Shown in pieces: positions 32,009 through 41,513 of a DNA stretch of 64,000 nucleotides (its first letter is position 1; the number at the start of each line of letters is the position of its first letter). The stretch covers positions 224,056,659 to 224,120,658 of the forward strand of contig CM076846.1 in the NCBI GenBank assembly GCA_039519185.1, written 5' to 3'. This stretch comes from Astragalus membranaceus. Taxonomy: Eukaryota > Streptophyta > Magnoliopsida > Fabales > Fabaceae. The translations under genes were made by a program, and so were the position numbers. The notes beneath the pieces were generated by a model that worked only from the letters and a program-made list of their open reading frames with translations, made no database searches and was not told where the DNA came from.

Positions 32009-33508
32009 GGCTAAATTGCAGCTGTCAAAAAAAAATGCTAAATTACACTTTGTAAAAAAAAGAGGTTAAATTGCATTTTGGTCCTTTATTTTTGACTTAA
32101 GTTTCATTTTGATTTTTTATCTTTTTTTTTTCTCGTTTTGGTCTTTTATCTTTCATTTCTGTGTCAGTTTGGTCATTTATCTTTTTTTCTCACTTTGGTC
32201 TTTTGCCTTTCATTTTTGTTTCGGTTTGGTCCTTTTAAACAAAAATACAGTAAAATGAAAAACACTATGAATGTGCTCAATAACATCAAGAACACTTTGA
32301 TTTCTTGTTTCTTAAATAACTCATGCAATATACGACCAAATTGAATAAAACTGGACTCTGACTTGAATAAAATTTCACAAGGAATTCAATTAAACCAAAA
32401 TTAAGCTCGAAAAAAATGCTTATGCGCAAAATCACTTTTGGAACCGAATTCTTGAATTTGAAGTTCAAAAAACGTTCAATCTTATTAATGCTGATTTTGT
32501 TATAGAGCACCAAATTGAACGAATCTTGAGCCTAAAATGCTCGAAATTCATCAAGAAATCATAATATGGCAAGCATTTTATTTAGTAAAGCGCTAAAACG
32601 CAAAATACTGTGAAAAAGCAATTTGCATCTCTAAAACGTGTTTTGCCTCTTATTTGCTCATTTCTCAACCAATTTTCGACAAACCAATTGCGTTCAACTT
32701 GTATTGAGTGTAGAAATTGAAATAAAGCAAAAGGTTTTAACGAAAACGATGCAAATTCGATAACGATGTGAAGAATAGAAACGCGAATGAAGGTTTATGT
32801 TTTTCACATCGTTCTCGAATTTTCATCGTTTTTGTTGAAACCTTTTGCTATAGTTCAATTTCAGCACTCAATACGAGTTGAACACAATTGGTTTGACGCA
32901 AATTGGTTGAGAAATGAGCAAATAAGAGCCAAAACACGTTTTATAGATGTGAATTGCTTTTTGACCGTGTTTGCGTTTTATGCACTTTACTGAACAAAAT
33001 ACTTGCCATATTCTGATTCCTTGTTGAATTTTGAGCATTTTTTTAGGCCCAAGAATCGTTCAGTTTGGTGCTCTATAGCAAAATCACCATTGTTGAGATT
33101 GAAGGTTTATTGAACTTCAAATTCAAGATTTCGGTTCCATAAGTGATTTTGCGCATAAGCACTTTTCTGAGCTTAATTTTGGTTTCATTGAATTCCTTGT
33201 GAAATGTTATTCAAGTTAGAGTCTAATTTAATTCAATTTGGTCGCATATTGTATAAGTTATTCAAGAAACAAGAAATCGAAGTGTTCTTGGTGTTCTTGA
33301 GCACATTCATAGTGTTCGTCATTTTTCTGTATTTTTGTTTATAAGGACCAAACCGAAACAAAAATGAAAGATAAAGGACCAAAGCGAGAAAAAAATGGAC
33401 CAAACTCACAGAAATGAAAGATAAAAGACCAAAACGAGAGAAAAAAAAAGATAAATGACCAAAATGAAACTTAAGTCAAAGATAAATGACCAAAAGTGCA
33501 ATTTAGCC
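32009..33508. mobile_element. 1.5-kb foldback (Mutator-like) element with perfect 9-bp target duplication
   Basis: TTTGTTAAA occurs at 32000-32008 and 33509-33517. The ends are GGCTAAATTGCA and TGCAATTTAGCC. The two arms (about 32070-32770 and 32790-33508) are inverted copies of each other over about 700 bp, diverged by substitutions and indels. Examples are TTTTGGTCATTTATCTTT-type ends, GCGCAAAATCACTT vs AGTGATTTTGCGCA, and ATTTGCTCATTTCTCAACCA vs TGGTTGAGAAATGAGCAAAT. No transposase is seen. The 9-bp duplication fits mobilisation by a MULE. The arms could transcribe into a long hairpin RNA. Confidence 0.92.
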
Positions 33509-33623
33509 TTTGTTAAATTGCACATTTATAATGGGAAAAGTAATGTCCTATAAATTAGAGAAAAACATAATTTTAAAAAATAATTATGGCGAGTATTTTT
33601 TTTGGTTTACAAAAAGTTGGAAT

Positions 33624-33625
<2 letters not shown>

Positions 33626-33675
<50 letters not shown>

Positions 33676-33681
33676 GAGAGA
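33626..33681. repeat. (GA)n microsatellite
   Basis: A nearly pure GA run with one AT interruption. Confidence 0.95.
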
Positions 33682-33731
33682 GTATTCATGCATAAATAAC
33701 CAATCTGTAATTACAATTTAAATATGAGAAA

Positions 33732-33826
33732 GAGTATTCATTTAAATGAAGGATAAATGTGACATCTAATTAAAGTAAGAGTATTCATTTAAATGAAGGA
33801 TAAATGTGACATCTAATTAAAGTAAC
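33732..33826. repeat. 47-bp tandem duplication
   Basis: GAGTATTCATTTAAATGAAG...CTAATTAAAGTAA occurs twice head to tail without visible differences. Confidence 0.9.
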
Positions 33827-34491
33827 AAGGCTAAAAATGAGAAGAAAAAAGAAATGTTAAAAACTATAAGCTCAAATGTTACTTTAAGTAGCATTTAAAA
33901 AAAATACTATAAGCTACTAAAAATGTTATAAGCTAGTCATGCCAAACACTTATATTTATCCGTTATAAACTATATGTTATAAGCTAGCAGATTGACATTG
34001 CCAAATAGAGCCTAAGATTACGTTCGACGGGAATGTGTCACGGTAACACAATATTGTTCAAACGGTCCAAAAGAGACCAAATGCCATAATTATTCTGGGA
34101 GGAACTCGGTCATCGAGACTAATGACGGACAAATAGAGTGAATGGATCAAAGAACTGAAAGGTTCACATAGAATACCTACCCTGATGCAAGCGGAGTTAA
34201 AAGTATCGTTGGACGTAGTTAGAGTGCAGTCTTCGGGGGATGAATGTAGAGATGACTGATCTGAGTCAACAGAGTTAACTGGCCCTCCGAGTTAGAGCAG
34301 AAAGTAGTGTGGTCCCTTGTGAGAAGAAGATTGATATGTGGCCAAAAAGTGTTTTACTGCGATCCCATGATAGGCGCCAATATTCTTGAAGCTCTATGAG
34401 TGAGTTAGCCTGAGCAATTTTGTCTAAGTATGGGTCATTGGTTGCATTCCCTTTCTCTCGGCTTCTTGGCTTATATTAAGTCTTTTTGTGG
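33827..34491. other. Unassigned flank of the Tekay element
   Basis: 33850-34015 holds ACTATAAGCT/AGCTTATAG-type words in both orientations, as in small hAT-like MITEs (similar words at 62580-62630). 34020-34491 is less AT-rich unique-looking sequence with no frame I recognise. It ends exactly where the extra Tekay leader begins. Confidence 0.45.
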
Positions 34492-34592
34492 CAATCAGAA
34501 ATTTAGAACTAATCTAACAATTCTTAATTGTCATAAGACACTATGACAGGACAACATTGGCCGGACAGACCGAACTGCTCTGATACCACTAA
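34492..34592 (-). mobile_element. Extra copy of the Tekay 5' leader outside the 3' LTR
   Basis: These 101 bp match 41413-41513, the primer-site leader of the element, at a constant offset of 6921. They include the TGGTATCAGAGC primer site. In a simple insertion host DNA should be here. The copy ends at CAATCAGAAATTT with no gag following. Confidence 0.95.
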
Positions 34593-37006
34593 TGTAACAC
34601 CCCATTTTCTACCCGGTATTTAAATAAAAATTATCAGAGCTCACAAATTTTATTTTTCAACTAATCCAAACGGGATGCTACATTTCTTCGAAACAAACAT
34701 CAACCACATAATAAAATTCCTTTTATAAATCAAAGAAAATACGTAACACGTAACAATGGAATGGGGTTCCCAAAAACATACTATTCTGTCCACATGACAG
34801 AAATTACAACATCTCGCAGCGGAATAAAGAGATAAAACTCAGCACACAAAAACGCAGCCTCAACATAAAAACCTCAATAAAAATGTTTAACATCTCAAAT
34901 AAACAAACAAAGAAAACTAGCGCTCATCCCCTGAGTGTTACGTATCAGAGCACTAGACCGACGCAGGAATGAAGAATAACAGCCTTCACTCATGGTTACC
35001 TGTAGTAATAAACAACGAAGGGGTGAGTCTAAACCGCATAATAAAGCTTATAATAAGCGGTATGCTAGAGTATAAGGACTACGCCAATCACAGCAATACA
35101 TTTATATTTTATACATATACAGCAACATTTCCAACTGATAAATAAACATCAACATCCGCAATGTATAAATGTAACAATTCTCGCATCTTATAAATATAAT
35201 TGTCACACAGTCATATTGTACACCAAACAAAGTAATCATCAATGATGAGCATGTATGTATGAGGTGCAGAATGCATGTGGTACCATTATCACTACTCATT
35301 AGCCAATTGGGCACGTCGCGACCGCAGCCGAAAAATAACGTCAAGACCGCAGCCTAAAAATGCATGTGACTCCATGAACAATCAATAGGCATAATTTTTC
35401 ACAATCCCAAGTCACACACATCATCATTATAAATTACAACGTCAAGACCGCAGCCTAAAATCATCACCAACATTCTTGGTCCGTAGACCCACCGACACTT
35501 TATCACATCAAAAGCAAAATACAAGTGTCCAGAAACTTTCAGCCAAATTAATTATTTTTCACATTACAGTAGCATACACAGATAGAGGACTGAACGAGCT
35601 TCGAAACGCACTTTGAAACACTAGTTAAAACGGACACCCGAGTCAAAAGATATGTCAAAAACAAATTTGGGACAAAATCGAGACACGTGCTGAAAATGGC
35701 TCGGAACAGCAGAAAATTCTGAAGCTTCGCGAGTGGCGCGCGGCTTAGGCGCGAGTGGCGCACGGAAAGGCGGAAATGCCCAATGACGCGCGACTGGCGC
35801 GCCAATGAGGCGCAAATTGGCAGAATTGGCAACACAGCGCACATAAGCAACACCCACCAAGACAACTCCAAATTGACACATGCAAAAAATAAAACCACTC
35901 GAGCCAAAATGTTTAAAATTGAATTTGGGTAGGCAAATACCAAAGATGGCACGGTAAAATATGCCCAGAATTTGAAGTTCACCCAAAACACCCTATATAC
36001 GCACACGAGCAACATGGCTCCCAGTGGGAGGGGATCTCAGTGATTTTTCAGAACATACATCCTAGCAACCAAAACTCAACCATAACGACATCCCAATGAC
36101 ATGATTACTCAGAAATATAACTCGGGAACACAAATCGGGCAGCCGAATTTAGGCGCCCTTGGCGCCCAGACACAGGGATCCTGCGCCCCAGGCGCCAATG
36201 CACCAAGGCAGCAACACTGAAAACACAGCAAATAGGCAACAGGCGCCCAGACAGCAGCAACAAAGCATGGATTGACAACAACAATGGCGCCTAAGGCGCC
36301 TAGGGTCCTTCAAACTCAAATTCTTCCAAATTTCATATGCTCAATCATTCAATAATTATTTCTAATCCTTCAATTTCACTCTCATATCTTAAAATACACA
36401 TTTTATCAATTATTTGGCATACACTATGATTCTCACATACATCTCATAACTCATACAATTTTCAATAAAACACATAGAGACAATCAATCTTCACACAATT
36501 AATCATATATCGAATTCAACAATGGAATTATGAGACAAATGGGATAAACCCTAAACCCTCACATACAACCCATTCTAAGCCCTATTATAAGGTAAGACCC
36601 ACCCTTACCTTGATTACACCGAAGACGAGGTCCTTCCTACGGAGTCACCAACAAAACCACAGCAACAGCTCTTCTTTTCCTCTCCCCCTTGTGCGATTCG
36701 CCCTTCTCCTTTCTCCCTTCTCACTCGCGACTTTCTTCTTCTTTCTTTTCTTTCTTTTACGTTTTTCTTTCTTTCTCACAAGCTGGAGGCGCAAAACCCC
36801 AACCCCAGCGCCTTAGGATCTCAGCTAACGGGCTTGGGCTTCTTCTTGGGCCAAATTTACCATTCCGAAATTATTACTACCACCCCCTTCAATTATAAAT
36901 AAATTAATATATCAATATTTAAAATAATTATACTAATAATAATAACAATATTGCAACACCTAAATAATTTAATCAAATAATTAATTAAATCATTTTGGGT
37001 GTTACA
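34593..37006 (-). repeat. 3' LTR of the Tekay element (2414 bp)
   Basis: Bounded by TGTAACACCC and GGGTGTTACA on the plus strand. Inside are CGTCAAGACCGCAGCCTAAA repeats (35339-35460) and a GC-rich block of GGCGCGCC/GGCGCC words (35730-36310). A CT-rich tract near 36660-36790 corresponds to a purine-rich region on the element's own strand. Confidence 0.96.
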
Positions 37007-37020
37007 ATTCTCCCCCACTT
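37007..37020 (-). promoter_or_regulatory. Polypurine tract of the Tekay element
   Basis: On the minus strand AAGTGGGGGAGAAT lies directly before the 3' LTR. It is the plus-strand DNA synthesis primer of the element. Confidence 0.92.
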
Positions 37021-37444
37021 AGGAAATTTCGTCCTCAAAATTCTTACCTGAGTCAAACAACTCTGGGTAAGACTCCCGCATCTTACTCTCCAGCTCCCAA
37101 GTCATACTCTCACCAGCAGCTCCTAACCAAACCACTTTCACCAAAGAAATCTCCTTCCCTCTCAGAACCTTCACTTCTCTATCTTCAATTCGCACAGGCA
37201 TAGTCTCCACAGTGAGATTATTCCGTACATCTACTTCATCCATCTGAATCACATGAGACGGGTCCGGAACATACTTTCGAAGTTGTGACACGTGAAACAC
37301 GTCATGCAAGTTCGAAAGATTAGGCGGCAAAGCCACCCTATAGGCAACACTTCCCACCCTCTCCGTAATCTGATACGGACCAATGAAACGGGGAGTTAAC
37401 TTCTTTGATTTCAAGGCACGCCCAACACCAGTCACCGGAGTGAC
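37019..37444 (-). pseudogene. Tekay pol C-terminus with chromodomain, after a TGA
   Basis: Downstream of the stop at 37442-37444 the same frame runs on: VTPVTGVGRALKSKKL, the integrase C-terminal FIGPYQITERVGSVAYRVAL, LSNLHDVFHVSQLRKY, and a chromodomain-like end (VRIEDREVKVLRGKEISLVK, VVWLG..ESMTWELESKMRE, YPELF). The chromodomain targets chromovirus integration to marked chromatin in the family. Separated from pol by a single stop codon. Confidence 0.93.
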
Positions 37445-40303
37445 TCACAAAAATACATGATCACCGGCCTGAAACTCTAAGTCCTTCCTTCTCTTATCAT
37501 GATAGCTCTTTTGTCGACTCTGCGACGCTTTCATCTTCTCACGAATTAATTTCACCTTCTCAGTGGTTTCTCGCACAATCTTAGGCCCTAACACTGCACT
37601 CTCTCCAGATTCATACCAACATAACGGAGTCCTACATCTCCGACCATACAGCGCCTCAAACGGTGCCATCCCAATACTAGAATGATGACTGTTATTATAG
37701 GTGAACTCAATCAATGGAAGATGAGAATCCCACGAACCTCCTTGCTCAAGAACACATGCCCTCAACAAGTCCTCTAAAGACTGAATAGTTCTCTCGGTCT
37801 GACCATCCGTCTGCGGATGATACGCGGAGCTCAACCTCAACTTAGAACCCAAAGCTTCTTGCAAACTTTTCCAAAATTCAGAAGTGAATCTTGGATCTCT
37901 ATCAGATACAATACTAAGCGGAACGTCATGCAACTTCACAATTGTCTTGATATAAATCTCTGCCAACTTTGGAACTGGATAAGTGATACTAATTGGCAAG
38001 AAGTGCGCAGACTTCGTCAATCTATCCACAATTACCCATATAGCATCAAACCCCCTTACGGTATTTGGCAAGCCAGTCACAAAATCCATGGAAATGCTAT
38101 CCCACTTCCATTCCGGAACTTCTAATGGTTGCATCAACCCCGCAGGCTTCTGATGCTCAATCTTTGACTTCTGACAAGTCAAACAGGCATACACAAACTG
38201 TGCCACATCCTTCTTCATACCAGGCCACCAAAACAACTTCTTCAAATCTTGGTACATTTTTGTAGCCCCTGGATGAATACTCAACTTGCTCCTATGGCTC
38301 TCCTCAAGAATCATTCTCTTCATCTCAGCATCATCAGGAATACAGATCCTATCCCTGAACCTCAATACACCTTGGGAATCTAACTTGAAATCTCCATTCA
38401 CAGCTTGATCATTCGTAACTAACAAGTCCACCAACTTTACATCTGACTTTTGGGCTTCTCGAATACTAACCAAAAATTCATTGCCAATCTTCAGCATTCC
38501 CAACCTGACACTCTGCGGTGTCACTTCACAAACTAGACTCATATCCCTGAACTGCTCAATCAACTCTAACTCTTTGACCATCATAGTCGACATATGTAGG
38601 GTCTTCCGACTTAAGGCATCAACCACGACATTAGCCTTGCCTGGATGATAGTTCAAGCCGAAATCATAGTCCTTCAGCAATTCTAACCAACGTCTCTGTC
38701 TCATATTTAGCTCCTTCTGATCAAACAAGTATTTCAAGCTCTTATGGTCACTAAACACTTCAAATCTAGTACCATACAAATAGTGTCTCCAAATCTTCAG
38801 CACAAATACAATCGCAGCGAGCTCCAAATCATGAGTAGGGTAGTTCTTCTCATGGGTCCTCAACTGTCTAGACGCATAAGCTACTACCTTACCTTCTTGC
38901 ATCAGCACACCTCCCAAACCCATCTTGGAAGCATCACAATACACTACAAACGGTTGATCCGGAACAGGCAAAGTCAAAACGGGCGATGTTGTCAACCTCT
39001 TCTTCAACTCATTGAAGCTCTCCTCACATCGAGCATCCCACACAAATGCCTTTCCCTTACACGTCAATTGAGTCAACGGAAGGGCTAACTTCGAGAAACC
39101 TTCGATAAACCTCCTGTAATAACCAGCTAACCCCAAGAAGCTTCTAATCTCAGTAACTGACTTCGGGTTCTCCCATTGCAACACAGCGTCAACCTTGGCT
39201 GGATCCACAGCTATACCATTACCAGAGATAATATGACCAAGGAAACCTACTTCATTCAGCCAGAACTCACACTTAGACAACTTCGCATACAACTTCTTTT
39301 CTTTCAACACTTCTAGTACTAACCTCAAATGTTCTGCGTGCTCTTCTTCCGTCTTAGAATACACCAGAATGTCGTCAATAAACACAACTACAAACTGATC
39401 TAAGTAACTATGGAAGGTACGGTTCATGTACTCCATAAATACTCCCGGCGCGTTGGTAACACCAAACGGCATCACAGAATACTCATAGTGCCCATATCTT
39501 GTTCTGAAAGCTGTCTTCTGAATGTCTTCATCCTTTACCTTGATCTGGTGATAACCCGACCTCAAATCGATTTTGCTAAACACTTTAGCACCCACTAATT
39601 GGTCCATCAAGTCATCAATTCTCGGGAGCAGATACTTGTTCTTTATTGTCACCTTGTTCAATTGCCTATAATCGACACAAAGTCTCATACTCCCATCCTT
39701 CTTTTTCACCAACAACACCGGAGCTCCCCATGGCGACACACTTTGCCTTACAACTTTCTTCTCAAGTAGATCTTCTAGTTGCTTCTTCAATTCAGACAAC
39801 TCTGAGGCTGACATCCGGTACGGTGCCATAGACACAGGCCTAGTACCAGGTATAAGATCAATGGCAAACTCAACCTCCCTCTCTGGCGGAACACTCGGGA
39901 TTTCATCAGGGAACACTTCAGGAAACTCACACACTACTTGTAACCCTTCAATGATCGCCTGATTCTCAGCAGACAATGACGCCATCAAAGCAAACAGATG
40001 AACTCCCTCTTTCATTACCTTATGCAATTGACCAGCAGGCAACAAAACAGATTCTTCTTCTTCGGGAGGAAGGAAACTCACAGATTTACGAAAACAATTA
40101 ATATGCACATGGTTAACTACTAACCAGTCCATACCAAGGATGACATCCAACCCTCCCAACGGCAAACAAATAAGGTCAACAAGGAAATCTCTTCCGAAGA
40201 TTGACAGAGGGCACTTAGCACACACAAGAGAGGTAGTTACTGAACCCTTAGCTGGAGTGTCAATAACCATCTCTCTCATCATAGAAGACAAAGCAAGGCC
40301 CAG
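37445..40303 (-). CDS. Tekay pol: protease end, RT, RNase H, integrase (948 aa from first Met)
   Basis: Positions count from the Met at 40291. The protease tail (ILGMDWL) is at 51-57. Reverse transcriptase runs from about 155, with CVDYRQLN (205-212), IDLRSGYHQI (241-250), MPFGVTNAP (274-282) and the catalytic FIDD (304-307). RNase H has VVYCDAS, a TH(D)LELAA block and FSDHKSLKYL. Integrase has the HHCC zinc region (SHRSKLSIHPG...ACLTCQ) and the DDE residues in SISMDFVTGLP, VSDRDPRFTS and QTDGQTERT. A GKANVVVDALSRK linker is present. All catalytic residues are visible. It is preceded in frame by a TAG, so as it stands pol is cut off from gag, and it ends at a TGA before the chromodomain. Confidence 0.95.
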   Translation of the reverse strand: MGLALSSMMREMVIDTPAKGSVTTSLVCAKCPLSIFGRDFLVDLICLPLGGLDVILGMDWLVVNHVHINCFRKSVSFLPPEEEESVLLPAGQLHKVMKEGVHLFALMASLSAENQAIIEGLQVVCEFPEVFPDEIPSVPPEREVEFAIDLIPGTRPVSMAPYRMSASELSELKKQLEDLLEKKVVRQSVSPWGAPVLLVKKKDGSMRLCVDYRQLNKVTIKNKYLLPRIDDLMDQLVGAKVFSKIDLRSGYHQIKVKDEDIQKTAFRTRYGHYEYSVMPFGVTNAPGVFMEYMNRTFHSYLDQFVVVFIDDILVYSKTEEEHAEHLRLVLEVLKEKKLYAKLSKCEFWLNEVGFLGHIISGNGIAVDPAKVDAVLQWENPKSVTEIRSFLGLAGYYRRFIEGFSKLALPLTQLTCKGKAFVWDARCEESFNELKKRLTTSPVLTLPVPDQPFVVYCDASKMGLGGVLMQEGKVVAYASRQLRTHEKNYPTHDLELAAIVFVLKIWRHYLYGTRFEVFSDHKSLKYLFDQKELNMRQRRWLELLKDYDFGLNYHPGKANVVVDALSRKTLHMSTMMVKELELIEQFRDMSLVCEVTPQSVRLGMLKIGNEFLVSIREAQKSDVKLVDLLVTNDQAVNGDFKLDSQGVLRFRDRICIPDDAEMKRMILEESHRSKLSIHPGATKMYQDLKKLFWWPGMKKDVAQFVYACLTCQKSKIEHQKPAGLMQPLEVPEWKWDSISMDFVTGLPNTVRGFDAIWVIVDRLTKSAHFLPISITYPVPKLAEIYIKTIVKLHDVPLSIVSDRDPRFTSEFWKSLQEALGSKLRLSSAYHPQTDGQTERTIQSLEDLLRACVLEQGGSWDSHLPLIEFTYNNSHHSSIGMAPFEALYGRRCRTPLCWYESGESAVLGPKIVRETTEKVKLIREKMKASQSRQKSYHDKRRKDLEFQAGDHVFL

Positions 40304-40306
40304 TTT

Positions 40307-41392
40307 CTAAGCACATAAAGCAGCAATAAATGAATGTGTAGCACCAGTATCAACAATAGCAATCAAAGGAATACCATTAATAAAACATGTACCTCTAATC
40401 TCATTAGTATCCTCTGATCCTGTGAGAGCAAACACTTTTCCACTGAACTTCTCTTTCTTCGGCTTAGTACACTTGGTACTAATATGACCTACCTCACCAC
40501 AGTTGTAACAAGTCACATCCTTGCGTTCACAGTCAAACGCCATATGCCCCTCTTTGCCACAACGAAAACATACTCTCGTCCCCACCTTGCAATCGAAACT
40601 CTTGTGACCAGGCTTTCCACACTTAAAACATACAATATTAGCGGGAGCATCTCCCCCACTTGGCTTCTTACCCTCAGCAAACCTCTGCTTACCCCTACCA
40701 GCCGGAACCTCATATGGCTTACCCCGGTTCTGAAACTTACCCCTCTGATCTCTCATGACCTTGGAGTGAGCATTACTATCTTCTTCGAATATCCTGCAAC
40801 TGTCGATCAAATCGGCAAATACCCGAATCTTCTGGTACCCTATAACTTTCTTTATATCAGCCCTCAGTCCATTCTCAAACTTAATGCATTTTGAGAATTC
40901 AGAATCAGCATCAGCATAATGGGGATAAAACTTAGCCAATTCAGTGAACTTGGCAGCATACTCTGTCACTGACATGTTTCCTTGCTTTAACTCAAGGAAT
41001 TCTATTTCTTTCTTCCCCCTCACATCCTCTGGAAAATACTTCCGTAAGAACTCTCTACGGAAAACAGCCCAAGTTATCTCCTCATTAGCAGTCTCTAACC
41101 TCTGCCTAACCTCCATCCACCAATCATCAGCTTCTTCTGCCAGCGTATGGGTGCCATACCTGACCTTCTGCGCATCATTGCAGTCCCTGACACGAAATAT
41201 CCTTTCAATCTCTTTCAGCCATGCTAGAGCACCATCTGGATTATACTTGCCCTTAAAAATGGGCGGATTCTCCCTCTGGAACGTGGCTAAACTGCGAGTC
41301 CCAGCATTTTCAGCACCATTTTGCTGGTTCCCAACAGCCTGAGCCATAGCCTGCAGAGCAGCAGCAAGAGCAGCATCGTTTCTCCCAGCCAT
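40307..41392 (-). CDS. Tekay gag and protease active site (361 aa)
   Basis: A capsid-like gag core lies at about 40-205 (FQRENPPIFKGKYNPDGALA, ADDWWMEVRQRL, FLRKYFPEDVRGKKEIEFLE). It is followed by three CCHC zinc knuckles (C255-C268, C275-C288, C295-C308) and the aspartic protease motif DTGATHSF at 348-355. The frame ends at TAG 40304-40306, a few residues after the protease motif; the same frame continues into pol. Starts at the ATG 105 bp after the primer site. Confidence 0.95.
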   Translation of the reverse strand: MAGRNDAALAAALQAMAQAVGNQQNGAENAGTRSLATFQRENPPIFKGKYNPDGALAWLKEIERIFRVRDCNDAQKVRYGTHTLAEEADDWWMEVRQRLETANEEITWAVFRREFLRKYFPEDVRGKKEIEFLELKQGNMSVTEYAAKFTELAKFYPHYADADSEFSKCIKFENGLRADIKKVIGYQKIRVFADLIDSCRIFEEDSNAHSKVMRDQRGKFQNRGKPYEVPAGRGKQRFAEGKKPSGGDAPANIVCFKCGKPGHKSFDCKVGTRVCFRCGKEGHMAFDCERKDVTCYNCGEVGHISTKCTKPKKEKFSGKVFALTGSEDTNEIRGTCFINGIPLIAIVDTGATHSFIAALCA

Positions 41393-41497
41393 TTCAAATT
41401 ATCACTGCAGCACAATCAGAAATTTAGAACTAATCTAACAATTCTTAATTGTCATAAGACACTATGACAGGACAACATTGGCCGGACAGACCGAACT

Positions 41498-41509
41498 GCT
41501 CTGATACCA
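41498..41509 (-). promoter_or_regulatory. Primer binding site, initiator tRNA-Met
   Basis: TGGTATCAGAGC on the minus strand, four bases inside the 5' LTR edge. It is the standard match to the 3' end of plant initiator tRNA-Met. Confidence 0.95.
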
Positions 41510-41513
41510 CTAA

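Noticed and set aside
33626..33681. Arg/Glu alternating peptide
   Set aside because: It is the translation of a (GA)n microsatellite.
35548..36015. 155- and 121-codon minus-strand frames in the LTRs
   Set aside because: They occur in both LTRs with frame differences, carry no domain, and overlap the GC-rich repeat block.
38744..39088. Plus-strand frames across the Tekay pol
   Set aside because: They are antisense to an RT/RNase H frame with all catalytic motifs; codon structure belongs to the minus strand.
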